Source: Glandiceps talaboti (Eukaryota; Hemichordata; Enteropneusta; Spengelidae). Taken from it: DNA of 64,000 bases. Under the pieces are notes generated by a model. The model was not told the origin of the DNA and ran no database searches. It worked only from the letters and a program-made list of their open reading frames with translations. The translations under genes and the position numbers were made by a program. The number at the start of each line of letters is the position of its first letter. The first letter of the stretch is position 1. Below, piece by piece: positions 33,522 through 45,600 of this stretch. The stretch covers positions 11,756,408 to 11,820,407 of the forward strand of contig NC_135550.1 in NCBI RefSeq assembly GCF_964340395.1. Reading direction: 5' to 3'.

Positions 33522-33628
33522 CTTGATTACTTGCAAAACTACGCCAAATTAGCCAATCGTTAGCTTAGCAACTGCTTGATTACTTGCAAAATTACGCCAA
33601 ATTAGCCAATCATTAGCTTAGCGACTGC
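33522..33628. repeat. 53-bp tandem duplication
   Basis: Two direct copies with period 53, both starting CTTGATTACTTGCAAAA and containing CGCCAAATTAGCCAATC. Few differences, so recent. Intergenic. Confidence 0.9.
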
Positions 33629-34065
33629 CAATGTCATGATTTTACTTTTGGTGTACATGTGCTGTGAAAGTGAAAAAATAGTCAAAATAATATTACTCAG
33701 AAATATTCACATATATTTACAAAGTAAGACATTGAATGCATTTTTATACTAAAACTTCAAGAGAAGAACATTTTTTTATAATGTATATATATGTCTAATG
33801 TCTTCATAGGGGAGAAATCCAGAGTGGTGAATAGTTGTTCAGTCTGGTATACACACATGCAATATTTGGAAAGATATATGGCATGCATATAGTGTTTTGT
33901 AAATTTTGTGATTGTGGGATTAAAAAAGTGTATCTAAATTATTCTTGCCGTTTACAAATGAGTGGTGATTAGATATTTTGTGTGTGAACTGGATGCAGTT
34001 ATGAACTTGATCTTGTTATTGCCCATTCTCCCAGTGTTGTGTCGAAGTCCCATAGGATGATTGAA

Positions 34066-34428
34066 GGGGAACACCATCCCAGAAAATAAAGGCATTTTCA
34101 TAAACTATGGGTTCGAGAGTCATTTTATGATTTTTTTATATCACCTACAATTACTTGAACGATGAATATTCATGACTTTAAAGTGGTTATTCCCTTCAGT
34201 GCAAAACATCTCATGAATATTCATTTTTTAACCAGGGCATAATCATTTGTGCTGACTCCCATGAGGCAATGTGGCCCACACCAAAGATATCCTATAAAGA
34301 CACAAGATAAACTTGATGTTTCTCTGAATTCACAAGTATTTGTAGGTGACGTAAAATCATGAGATGACTCTCCAGAGAACCTATAGTTTATGAAAATGTC
34401 AATATTTCCTGGAGTGAAGTTGTCTCTT
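34066..34428. mobile_element. Foldback element with long inverted arms
   Basis: Left arm about 34066-34160 (CATTTTCATAAACTATGGGT, GAGAGTCAT, ATGATTTT, CACCTACAA) is the reverse complement of right arm about 34325-34425 (TTGTAGGTGACGTAAAATCA, ATGACTCTC, AACCTATAGTTTATGAAAAT). About 95-bp arms with scattered mismatches around a 165-bp centre. The centre has two ATGAATATTCAT palindromes. No protein frame; a MITE or foldback transposon. Confidence 0.75.
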
Positions 34429-34446
34429 AAATCAACTGTCCCCCTA

Positions 34447-34468
34447 TGTGTGTGTGTGTGTGTGTGTG
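34447..34468. repeat. (TG)n microsatellite
   Basis: Short TG dinucleotide tract just outside the foldback element. Confidence 0.9.
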
Positions 34469-34539
34469 GTGACATTACAAGAACATACAACAGCAGCAAT
34501 TGAGGTTTCAACTTAATAAAAACTTGCAGACTAAAAATA

Positions 34540-34790
34540 TTGTGACATTTTGATATAAGCTATTGAATGGACATTGGTTGAATTATACTGACAGTAGGGT
34601 GATGTTTCTGATGACGCCCTGATCTTGCAGTGTACAGACTTCCAGTGTTCATGATGCTATCTTTATTACAGTGATTACATCTGCACAACAAAGGCATCAC
34701 TGTCAACCACTTGTGTAATCTACCACATGCATAAACAACAACAGTTTTACTATGTGTGTATCTTAGTAAGCAAAAACCGTGGTTGCCACT
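34540..34790. mobile_element. MITE family M2, diverged copy
   Basis: Shares GATATAAGCTATTGAATGGA, GACAGTAGGGTGATGT, TTGTGTAATCTACCACATG and the right end TGTGTGTATCTTAGTAAGC with 36685-36985 and 39855-40140. Left terminus degraded. Confidence 0.6.
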
Positions 34791-34925
34791 GGAGTATCTT
34801 CATAGAAATTTGACGAGGTATTATCAACTATTTGATAGACTTCAGTACAAGTTTACATCCACACTTCAATGCTACGTATAGTATTATGAGGTTACCACTC
34901 GATATCACATCTTCATGCACTGTTT

Positions 34926-35040
34926 TGCCGGTTGTGAGTTACAAACAAGGACTTGGTATATGTTGTTTTACCTGAAGCCATCATAAAATTGGTTTGTAAA
35001 TTAAGAATCCAAAATAAATACCAAATCCTCATCACTTTAA
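34926..35040. mobile_element. Partial TTAA-type MITE
   Basis: Right half of the family: GTGAGTTACAAACAAGGACT, TCCAAAATAAATACCAAAT, CCTCATCACTTTAA. The palindromic left half is missing. Confidence 0.6.
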
Positions 35041-35185
35041 TGTCTACACTTTGAATATCTGGCCAGCAAACAGTAACAGACATGTAGCTAATCACAAAGT
35101 TTAACGACACCAATATCCTGGTAGACAGGTCAACTAGGTCATATTCATCTATTATTGACAGCCAATGAGGCCTTGAAAAAAATCG

Positions 35186-35345
35186 TTTAGTTCTGGTTAT
35201 CCGACCCCACCTAGTTTTTCACTACCAACCCTAAACTTCTTTTACGTATTTGACAATTTACCTACCTCACCTATTCTAAAATTGGGCATAATCGGAACCA
35301 CACAATTTTTTTGTTGTTGTTAGGCCTAATGGATTTAATTTGTCA
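35186..35345. mobile_element. MITE family G, short copy
   Basis: Begins GTTCTGGTTATCCGACCCCA and ends ATAATCGGAACCACACAA then TTGTTAGGCCTAA. The inner 250 bp of the longer copies at 59576 and 60377 is absent. Ends are inverted (GGTTCCGGTTA-type versus TAATCGGAACC). Confidence 0.65.
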
Positions 35346-35965
35346 TGAAAAATTTGCACCTGTGAAAAAAAGAGCTCATAGATTCCCAGTGGTAGAGTAG
35401 CCTTGAATCAGCTTTTCTGGAATCTGTATTTGGGTCAGGTACATTCTACTTTACTGTACGTTTGTGCAACATGAAGCGTAAATTGACAAATATGGTATGA
35501 TGTATTATCAGCTACTGAGGTACGGCTAAAAGCCTATATGTTGTTCAGTGTGTTTATATAACGACAGTTGAAAGTTACATTTTCAAGGTCAAGGTCAATA
35601 TGAATATTTGAATCATAAAGGTCATCATAGACAATGTAGGTCTTGATGTACGACAGCTGTCAATAACCACATCTTGAATACTTGGGGGGGGGGGGAGATT
35701 TCAACTACACTATCATTTGTCTCTCCCCCGTCAAGTCACAAGTTTTCATTTTCAAAAATGACCAGGGCAAAAAACAAGGGGATAAAGGGCCTGCTTCAAA
35801 AATGCACATCCCTTTTGTTATGAAAATGTGTACTCTTCAAACTTATTGCTGGAAATATGGAGAGTAAACATGGCAGCATGCTGAAGATGTCCCTATTCAT
35901 TCATGTAATACTTCATATACTGGGCTTTGAGATGTAAATTTCAATACCGATACTTTCAAACACAT

Positions 35966-36176
35966 TTAAAGTGGATGTGCAGTGGTAATTATTTGGATTT
36001 TTAATTTATAAATCAAATTTATTTTTACACATATTTGATTTTTGTGCAATGTATTGAGTTACCAACACACACTTAGTCAATGTTGTTTCACATTGATTTC
36101 TCAAGTAGGAAGCCGTGATAAAATTGTGAAGTTAAAAATGCAAAATAAATACCCCAATCTTCATCCATATTACCAC
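35966..36176. mobile_element. TTAA-type MITE, diverged copy
   Basis: Starts TTAA AGTGGATGTGCAGTGG, contains GCAATGTATTGAGTTACCAA and ends near CCCCAATCTTCATCCATATT. The right TTAA is lost. Confidence 0.6.
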
Positions 36177-36229
36177 CAACAGCCCTGTGAAAATCTAACT
36201 GGATCTCACATTGACTTATGGCACTTGTG

Positions 36230-36365
36230 ATTGGCCATCCTTCCAATCTAAAACCACCTGTGGCCGTGATTACATCATAGCCATCATAATTACATCATCG
36301 TTATAAGATCCACTTTGATAGATATCGCAGAGTTGTTGGTGGTAATTTATTTGGCCAACAGCTCC
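36230..36365. repeat. Dispersed repeat, matches 43940-44035
   Basis: Shared blocks: GGCCATCCT, GTGATTACATCAT, TATAAGATCCACTT, GTTGGTGGTAATT. Same orientation at both sites. Unknown class. Confidence 0.5.
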
Positions 36366-36684
36366 ACTCACTTAAAATACTGCACTGATGTTGTGCGGCA
36401 AGTCATATCATCATGGTTGAATCAGTCCAGACCTTGGCAATTGGCTAACCCTGTTTTATAGTGAAGTCACACAGCTCTACTCTCGATTCACATCACGTCT
36501 CTGGATGCTAACAATATAATCTGACATGGTTGGTAGACTTCAATCCAATAACAAGTTATGCTAATTTTAATGCTGGCAAATATTTCATTAAAAGTAAAAT
36601 ATCGAACCCATCTATTTTTTTAGCATGTGTTTGGGTAACATGTCACTCTCAAGATCACTCAAACACAAACCAAAATGTTCTAAG

Positions 36685-36985
36685 CTAGTTCTAGGATGAT
36701 AGACACAAACTAAAACTATTGTCACAGCATGTTGATAAAACAGTGATAAGCTATTGAATGGACCTTGGTTTAGTCGCAGTGGGGAGGCCTCATAGAGTTT
36801 TATTGACAGAGGTCCATGAATTTGCAGTGTACTGTTTTGGGACTTCCAATGTTTACACTATCTTGATCACAGAATAGACTCGCTCAGCTGAGGAACTGCT
36901 ACATGTATCACCCCCTTGTGTAATCTACCACATTGAAGAATAATAGATTTAGTTTGCACCTACCTTAGTAAACTGAAGACTGGAT
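36685..36985. mobile_element. MITE family M2, copy with both termini
   Basis: Left end GATAGACACAAACTAAAACT, right end TTTAGTTTGCACCTACCTTA..GTAAAC, inverted to each other. Shares inner blocks with 34540-34790 and 39855-40140. Confidence 0.65.
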
Positions 36986-37016
36986 TACTGGAGTCGTAAT
37001 TCCACTATTATAATGC

Positions 37017-37282
37017 TTAAAGTGGCTGTATGTGGATGACAATTTAGGTATTGAAATCCAAAGTGCTTTCCTACTTGCGAAATTGATGTGAAACACAACA
37101 TATACCAAGTCCTTGTTTGAAGCTCAAAAAATTGCAAACTTTGTACATGTAATTATACATACAATAACTACCTGTTAGATTTTAGCAATTTATTGACTTA
37201 CAAATACAAGATTGAAAACAGTTGTTTCAGTAATTACAAATTCAAAGTAAATACCCAATTCTCATCTACATGACCACTTTAA
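37017..37282. mobile_element. TTAA-flanked MITE, second intact copy
   Basis: TTAA AGTGGCTGTATGTGGATGA at the left, TTCTCATCTACATGACCACT TTAA at the right. About 266 bp. The inner sequence is shorter than in the 31492 copy. It lies just beyond the probable CCDC9 polyadenylation site. Confidence 0.75.
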
Positions 37283-37341
37283 AGGCAAGAAAATACTTCA
37301 AAAAAAGCAAGTCCACAAAACACAACAACATTGAATTGATG

Positions 37342-37347
37342 TTTATT
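37342..37347 (-). terminator. Candidate CCDC9 polyadenylation signal
   Basis: AATAAA on the minus strand, followed about 20 bases on by a GT-rich stretch (AATGTTGTTGTGTTTTGTGG). This would give CCDC9 a 3' UTR of about 1.05 kb. Another hexamer near 37914 is possible. No transcript evidence. Confidence 0.4.
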
Positions 37348-38127
37348 CAATTGTAAAAAAAACCAAAAACATGATTTTTTAATTCTGGAAGGAATTTATT
37401 GGTCTAGCAGATCTAAAGCTACTCGGTGTATACGCAAGTTATCTTTTTTTTGCTATATTGGCTTATAACTTAAGTCATGATATGAACGTTATCCTTTTTC
37501 TTTTCTTTTCGTTTTTTTTGGGATAAATTAAGAACTTTAAAAAATTATAAGATCTCTGCAGCAAAATAACATTTCTAACAATAGACAAAATCTTATACTC
37601 AAATATTTGTTTTTTTTAAAAATATTAAAGATGTGTAAGGCATTTCTGATGTTCTTCTAAGACATTGTCATAAAAAAAAAAAAAGAGTAAAGCTGGCCAC
37701 AAGCTTCATAAAATTTGCTTGCATATTTCAAAGAAGAAACATACTTGTAAATAGAAACTTTCCATTAGTTATTAGCTCACTGTATAGACTTCATAATACC
37801 TATATAACAGGCAAGATTTTAATAAAACTAGCAGTACAGTATTTGAAACTTAAGAAACCCAAAAAAAGCTTTAGTAGATTGTAAGGCAAGAACTGTACAA
37901 TGTGGTGAAATTTTTATTTTTCTTCTTCCGTAAATCCGTTTTATGCGTTAAATGCAAATTACTTTTTTTTAATACACACTACTTTTACGCATGCAAAGTT
38001 ATTTGAAACACTTATTGCGGCTTAATAGTATCAACCCATCTACTCAAATTCGTGTATTTCGGGGTTTCATTTTTTCGGTACTATTTCAGTCATGCACATC
38101 ATAGTTTCACAGCTAGTGGAACTCTAT

Positions 38128-38280
38128 AATAGGTACTATATACCGTAGCTGGTTGGATATATGTGTCCACCAGAGTTTAATATTCAGTACTATATTATAG
38201 CTGGTTGGATGTATGTGTCCACCAGTGTTTTATATTCGGTACTATATCGTAGCTCGTTGGATATATGCATCCACTAGAGA
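38128..38280. repeat. 52-bp repeat, three copies, in CCDC9 3' UTR
   Basis: Three direct units with landmarks TAGCTGGTTGGATATATG, GTCCACCAG and GGTACTATAT, at period 52. They lie 130-280 bp past the stop codon in the presumed transcript. Confidence 0.85.
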
Positions 38281-38407
38281 TACAGTAACTATACGATAAA
38301 TCTCAACAATACATTTTGGAAGCTTTTCAAGCTTTCACATTCTTTAGGTTTGTTACTGGGTTGATCTTTTTTCAAATTCTCCATGTGCTTGGATGAGGAC
38401 GACCTCC

Positions 38408-39663
38408 TCATGTACTACTTGCGTTGTCATCTTGGTTTTCTTGTTTGGTGGTGGAGGAATCTTCTGACACTGCATGGCCTTCTTGTGATTTTGAATCACC
38501 ACAATCTTCTCCAGACTTGACATTATTGTTTTCAGATTGCTTGGTTTCTTCATTCGCTGTTGATGGATTTTCATTTGTATTATCAGCAGCGGACAATGTT
38601 TCTTGGTGACCCTGATCATTTTCAGGTTGGACATTGGTGGAACTTTGCTCAGTATTGTTTTCAGGTTTCTCTGTGTCTGTCTCGTTTCCTATCGTTGTGG
38701 TGTCTCCGTCAGCGTTTTCAGTGGACTTTGTGGTGTCGCCATCAGTGCTTTCGGTGGACTTTGTTTCTTGGTCACACTGTTCTTGTTGAGATTGGACATC
38801 AGCAGGGGTACAAGTTTCACTTTCTTCTTTGTTTGTTACATCTTGATCTGTAGTAGTATCACTTTTTTCTACATCTTCACTTGTCTCGCTCACAATTTCT
38901 GTAGCCGACACTTCTACATGTTCAGCATTCGATTCATTTGTTTCATTTTTGGATGATAAGTCTGTCAACTCTGCTTCTAGTAATTCTGAAGTTTCAGCTT
39001 CGATTTCCGAAGCTGAAAGAGCCTGACTTTGTTCAGGTGCTAGCCCCCTTTCATCAACTGCTGGTTCTGAATCAGCACTTTTAAAAGATTCAAAGGAGTC
39101 CCCCGTTTCACTAAGAGCTGCATCTTGTGAATTGCCTGGCCCTAAATCTACACCTTTCATTTCCGCAATGATATCTTCCGTCACTTCACCATCAAATTCT
39201 TGTTGCAGTTCCTCCTCATCCATGTCATGTTGATGTTCGTCGCCACCTTCAAATTGCTTATCAACGTGATCTTCTCCCCAGTCATCTTCTTCCTTCCCGT
39301 CCATTCCGATATCCTCTTCTCCTTTTTCCTGACTATTTTGGCTTGCCTCTTCCATTTCTGCTGCCCAGTCATCGACATGGACGTGATCAGTGGGTGTTTT
39401 AAGAACACCAGGTGAGATTGGTTCATCTCCTGATAGAGGCGATGCTGATTTATTTCCAGGTGATATTGCTGTTCTGTCTACTTCTTCCCCTCTTACATCT
39501 GGACTAGTTGCTGATCCTGTATATTTCCTCGTAGGGGTACTAGTGACAGGTATTGTTAAACTTGGGCCCCTCTTCTTAGAATCATTCGGTGATCGTTCCT
39601 TTCCTCTCCAATCTTTGTAGCCAGCATTTCCATCTTTATTAGGAGGTGAGTATTTTGTTGCAT
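38408..39663 (-). CDS. CCDC9: CCDC9 exon 12: long acidic tail
   Basis: Residues 445-862, one 1256-base exon. It starts with a Pro/Ser/Lys-rich part (KYSPPNKDG, TPTRKYTG, SPGVLKTPTD), then HVDDWAAEMEE, then a long tail dominated by Glu, Asp, Ser, Thr, Asn and Gln (QQEFDGEVTEDIIAEM is one local motif), predicted to be disordered. Similar Glu/Ser/Thr tails occur in vertebrate CCDC9B. Frames on the other strand and in the other phases here are shadows. Confidence 0.9.
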
Positions 39664-42600
39664 CTGGAGGAAGGAAATAACAAATTTTAGAACATGCCCC
39701 ATATATTTTCTGTAATGTTGCACGGTACATTTGATTTACTTCCATAATAAAGCACAAAAGAACAATTTTTAAATGTGATATTTGGTACCTTATACTGTTG
39801 CTCACACAGTGTGGGCTACTCAACAGAATGTTTTATGCACTTATTCATCAATATTTAAAGCTAACACAGACACAAACTAAAACTTTTATTGTGACGCTGA
39901 CATAAGCTATCAATAGACATTAATGTAATTACACTCACAGTAGGGTGGTGTCTCTGATTGTGAGTGTTTCCCAATGGTGTGCACATTCAACCTCATTCAA
40001 AGTTTGCACTATCTTGATTACATGGTGATTATATCCACATAACCGAAGTACCACTATCACCGACTTGTCTAAATCTACCACATGTAATAACAATATGTTT
40101 AGTTTGTGTTTATCTTAGTTTGCCGATAACATGTTTTCGGTAATTTAAGTTTGTGTCTGTCTTAGTTTGCCTATAGCTTGATTTCCATAGTAGTAGTTTG
40201 TCTATCTTAGTTTGCCTATAGCTTGATTTCCATAGTTGTAGTTTGTGTCTGTCTTAGTTTGCCGATAGCTTGACTTCCGTAGTTGTAGTTTGTATCTATC
40301 TTAGTTTGCCTATAGCTTGATTTCCATAGTTGTAGTTTGTGTCTAGCTTAGTTTGCCTATAGCTTGATTTCCATAGTTGTAGTTTGTGTCTAGCTTAATT
40401 TGCCTTTATCTTGATTTCCATAGTTGTAGTTTGTCTATCTTAGTTTGCCTATAGCTTGATTTCCGTAGTAGTAGTTTGTGTCTAGCTTAGTTTGCCAATA
40501 GTTTGATTTCCATAGTTGTAGTTTGTGTCTAGCTTAGTTTGCCTATAGCTTGTTTTCCATAGTTGTAGTTTGTGTCTAGCTTAGTTTGCCTATAGCTTGT
40601 TTTCCATAGTTGTAGTTTGTGTCTATATTAGTTTGCCCATAGCTTGATTTCCATAGTTGTAGTTTGTGTCTAGCTTAGTTTGCCTATAGCTTGATTTCCA
40701 TAGTTGTAGTTTGTGTCTAGCTTAATTTGCCTTTATCTTGATTTCCATAGTAGTAGTTTGTGTCTAGCTTAGTTTGCCTATAGTTTGATTTCCATAGTTG
40801 TAGTTTTGTGTCTATCTTAGTTTGCCAATAGCATGTTTTCTGTAGTTGTAGTTTGTGTTTATCTTTAATAGTTTGCCTATAGTTTGATTTCCATAGTAAT
40901 TGTTTGTGTCTATCTTAGTTTGCCAATAGCATGTTTTCCGTAGTTGTAGTTTGTGTTTATCTTTAATAGTTTGCCTATAGTTTGATTTCCATAGTAATTG
41001 TTTGTGTCTATCTTAGTTTGCCAATAGCATGTTTTCCGTAGTTGTAGTTTGTGTTTATCTTTAATAGTTTGCCTATAGTTTGATTTCCATAGTAATTGTT
41101 TGTGTCTATCTTAGTTTGCCAATAGCATGTTTTCCGTAGTTGTAGTTTGTGTTTATCTTTAATAGTTTGCCTATAGTTTGATTTCCATAGTAATTGTTTG
41201 TGTCTATCTTAGTTTGCCAATAGCATGTTTTCTGTAGTTGTAGTTTGTGTTTATCTTTAATAGTTTGCCTATAGTTTGATTTCCATAGTAATTGTTTGTG
41301 TCTATCTTAGTTTGCCAATAGCATGTTTTCCGTAGTTGTAGTTTGTGTTTATCTTTAATAGTTTGCCTATAGTTTGATTTCCATAGTAATTGTTTGTGTC
41401 TATCTTAGTTTGCCAATAGCATGTTTTCCGTAGTTGTAGTTTGTGTTTATCTTTAATAGTTTGCCTATAGTTTGATTTCCATAGTAATTGTTTGTGTCTA
41501 TCTTAGTTTGTTGATAGCATGTTTTAGCTGTGGAGTACACAAACCTTGTTGAAACTTTCCTTTCTTTCCTGCTTGTCTTTGTCCTCTGTTATCAAACCTA
41601 CCACTACCAATTCTGTCACCTACCATAATACAAAACCAGAAATGACATTCTGTTGTACAGGTCTATGCAATTGTGATCAAATATTCATACAGCAAGAAAG
41701 TTGTCTATCAGTCTGAACATGAAAAATCTGAATCCAGAGTGGAAGGGAAAGGTCAAAGTCAGGACATAGAAACACATCTTGATGTAGCCAGCTCAACATT
41801 ATTTTTCCAGACTTTATGCCACAGTGGCTAAAAATGTAAGTGAGTAAGTAAGTGAGTGAGTGAGTGAGTGAGTGAGTGAGTGTAAAGTATGTATGTATGT
41901 ATGTATGTATGTACGTACGTACGTACGTACGCATGTATGATGTGCGTGTGCGAGCATGAATGTGTGTATGAACACATGACTTCCATTTACCTCTGTTACC
42001 TGATCTTCCTATGGGTTCACCATCATCACTGAGAAGGAAGAATGAAAAGTCATGTTACAATGTATCTGACATGTTGTTCCCTAGATAACTATAACAACTA
42101 TAACATGTACATATTGTCATAGAAGACATGCCTTCATAGAATACACCTTGGCTTTACACACCGATATCAGATTTCCTGAAATTCTCCTGAAAAACTTGTT
42201 CTCGTCATGAAACTTTAATACTAGGTATAAGTAATAAACAAATCAACCTTTGTCAAGTCTAGTTGTGCTTGAGATAGGAGATAGGATGTGAATGCATATA
42301 GCAACAGTCCATGATGTGGTGGCTTTCCAAGTCACTCACAAGTGGTTTTGAATTTGTTGAATTTGTCAGTGGACAATTTACGGCACCATTTAATTAGGTA
42401 CAAGCCACCTTGTATCAGTACAAAAAAAGTGTTTCGCCAATCAAAATTTTCAGCAGTTCCCATTTAGAATTTTGTGTTTTTTAAATTCATTTGTACTGTA
42501 TGAGGATGTATGGATAGATACACACAGACAGATGGCACATATTCCTGTATGGCTTTTGGGCTTCAAAAAAGTATTAACTAAATGAAAAACATGTTTTGGC

Positions 42601-45600
42601 TCAAAGGCCAAAGGCCCATGATTCAATCCCCGGTTTTTGCATTTGTTCTATCTTATTGGTACAGCCATAAGGATTAGATTGGATCATTTCTTTTCAGGTC
42701 CAAGTTTTTCTATAGCTCACAGTCGGACAATTGTTTTTCTAAATTTTTAAACCTAATTCATAGTGGCCCTTTCTTTATTGAGAACTCGTAACAGAAACAC
42801 CAGCACTTACTCAAACTTTGCTCTATCCCATTCACGTCTCCATTCTCCGGTTGCTTTCTTATGTCTTAGTAGCCTTTCTTGATCTATTCTTTCCCGTTCT
42901 GCTTTCCAGTCTGAGTACTCCCTCCTCTCTCTACCTGTCATACTCATGGTCATGTCATAATTAGATCTAGATCCAGGAGGAGGCCCATAATCCTTAACAA
43001 AGGAAAGTAATGATAGCATTAGTAGTACACATTTTATAAGGTATCTTCAACAATAGATGTCATGCACATAGTGCTATAACACAATTATTACCCATGGCAC
43101 GGACCTATGTCGGTAACAGCCATATATAACTTGTTAAACTCCCTGGGGGCATACTATCCATTGCAGCCATCACAATGCATAGCAACCTCTGTCCTACCAA
43201 GTCCTAAATTATAGAGTTGGGTCAATTTGGGGCACAAGCATGGTTCAAATCTTGCCAATCGACTTTTGCCATTCAGAAACAAACAGCAGCAATGAGATTC
43301 GAACCAGTATCTCACAGATTTTAATCAGGTCACTCTAACCATTTGACCAATATGACATCATATGAAAAACCAAACAATCAGGGACATTTCAATCAGAAGA
43401 TATCCAAAAAATTTAATAATTTTGCTAAAGAGTTAAGTTTTTGTTAGTGTTACCGTGTACTTTGTACCCATTTTAATACTGCAGGTTTAGTTAATGTTGT
43501 CATGTTTCTTTTTTTTTCTTTTTTTGGAATTCGCCATAATTTACCTTTACACACACACACACACCTCCACATTACAAATAATGAATGAATGCCACTTAGC
43601 TTACTACTATCCTAGATACTGGTCTTGGTGTTAATACTATAGTTCTCTGCACCAAGCAAAGGCATATGCACTTCTAAGCACAGAAATATGTTTTGAAATC
43701 ACTACCAATATCTTATATTGACTACGACACTTGTAATTCTCGGTACCTGGAATAACATTTAACCTCATGCTAGAGGGTCAAAATAGAACAAAAACTTTGA
43801 CTTATTCTCTCGTGTGCCTAGAATAATGCATGTGGAGTGTGTGTGGAGCAAAGTCATTGTATCGGCCCTGAAAACGAATGCTCATGATTTTTTATGATAC
43901 ACTTACGAAGTAATATTCTATTTCAGGAACTGAGAATAGGCCATCCTGCCACATGTGGTCATGATTACATCATGATCATAGGTGTACCTATAAGATCCAC
44001 TTAGATTTAGCCGAATGGTTGGTGATAATTTCAAATTATTAAAAACACACGCCTGTGCTTGGAAGTGCATATGGCTTGGATTGTTGTTGAGAGCTTCTTG
44101 ACAAGTCTCTACCTTACTACTAGTTTTAGCAAAAAATCCAGTAAAATGAAACCATCAAATTTTGGCTATGAATAGAAAAAAATTACCTTATTGCCAGCTC
44201 TGTGTCTTGTCATCTGTGATTTAGCTTCGTCAAACTTATTGCCACCCCAATTTCTAAAATTACGGCGACTTTCCCCACTATCGTCTCGTTTGCTATCATC
44301 TAAGAAATTATAAGGCTTGGGGGCTTTTCCTGTCTGTAAAATAGATAAGAAAAATCTCCATGGAAGACATTGCCAACAGTAAATCAAATACACACATACT
44401 CATGTATGTACCAGTGATTATAGTCAATGTGTGTGCATACTATTGGAATTTGCACTGCTCTTTTGAATACCAAAACGTTACTGCACATGCAAATGAGCAC
44501 ATGAAATATTCCATGATGTACACAAAATGAATACTTGTATGCAAATGAGCACATGAATATTCCATGATGTACACAAAAATGAATACTTGTATGCAAATGA
44601 GCACATGAATATTCCATGATGTACACACAATGAATACGTGTATGCAAATGAGCACATGAATATTCCATGATGTTCACAAAATGAATGCAAATTATATTTC
44701 TATGAAATTTATTGTTTTGGATACATGGATGTGCTGCAATAATGACCTGGCATAGTGGGTACTAAGGGTATATGCACTTGTGCTTGCAGTGTTTTCTGAT
44801 GAACTATTTCACTTAGGAAAGTACAAGCTACAACAGAGAACACAGCCGGCACTCGTGTAAATGCCCCAGGTCTGCAACTCTTGACAGTCACATATCATGT
44901 GGTTCTGTTGTAGTACACAACTAATTTGATTTGGACATTACAGCTTGAAGCCAAAGTCAAGATCAATATCACATATATATGTACATCGGGTCAATGTAAA
45001 TAACACTTACTGTTTTGAACAGAATTACATGGGATTATCATGCAGTCACTCCCAGCAGGTAATTCTTGGTTTCCTACAGACAGATGCCTGTTCATATGCT
45101 AATTTACTTACAGGGAAAGCCATTCCAGGTGTTTTACACTACATGAAAGGTTACTACATGTAATATAACATTTAAGATATCACATATGTTTTCTACATGG
45201 ACAACATGCAAATCACTCCAGATGGTCTACATGCTACAATGTTATTTCTAAAGTGTACATGCAAAGTCACAACACCTGTTAGTCTAAGCTAAGAACAGTC
45301 ATTCCAGATGGTATACTTAAGGTTTTCCCAGGTGGTAAATCTAGAGGGTTGATTTGCAATGCCACTACATATGTCTACTTTCAAAGGATATCCTTCACTT
45401 CAGGTAGTCTATATGTAAGGTTATTACAGGAATTCTCTCCATGCAACTCATTTGAAGTTGTTTACATGCAAACAGACACCAGGTGGTTTATGCAAATCAG
45501 GAACTGAACCCCATGGATATTTTGACAATTATGAAAAGATATTGTCTATATTACAAACAATAATTTACATACAAACTGTCAATCCAGATGGTTTTACATG

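Noticed and set aside
38353-39426. Alternative frames on both strands over CCDC9 exon 12
   Set aside because: They are shadows of a long, compositionally biased exon; the 419-codon frame that joins exon 11 in phase explains the region.
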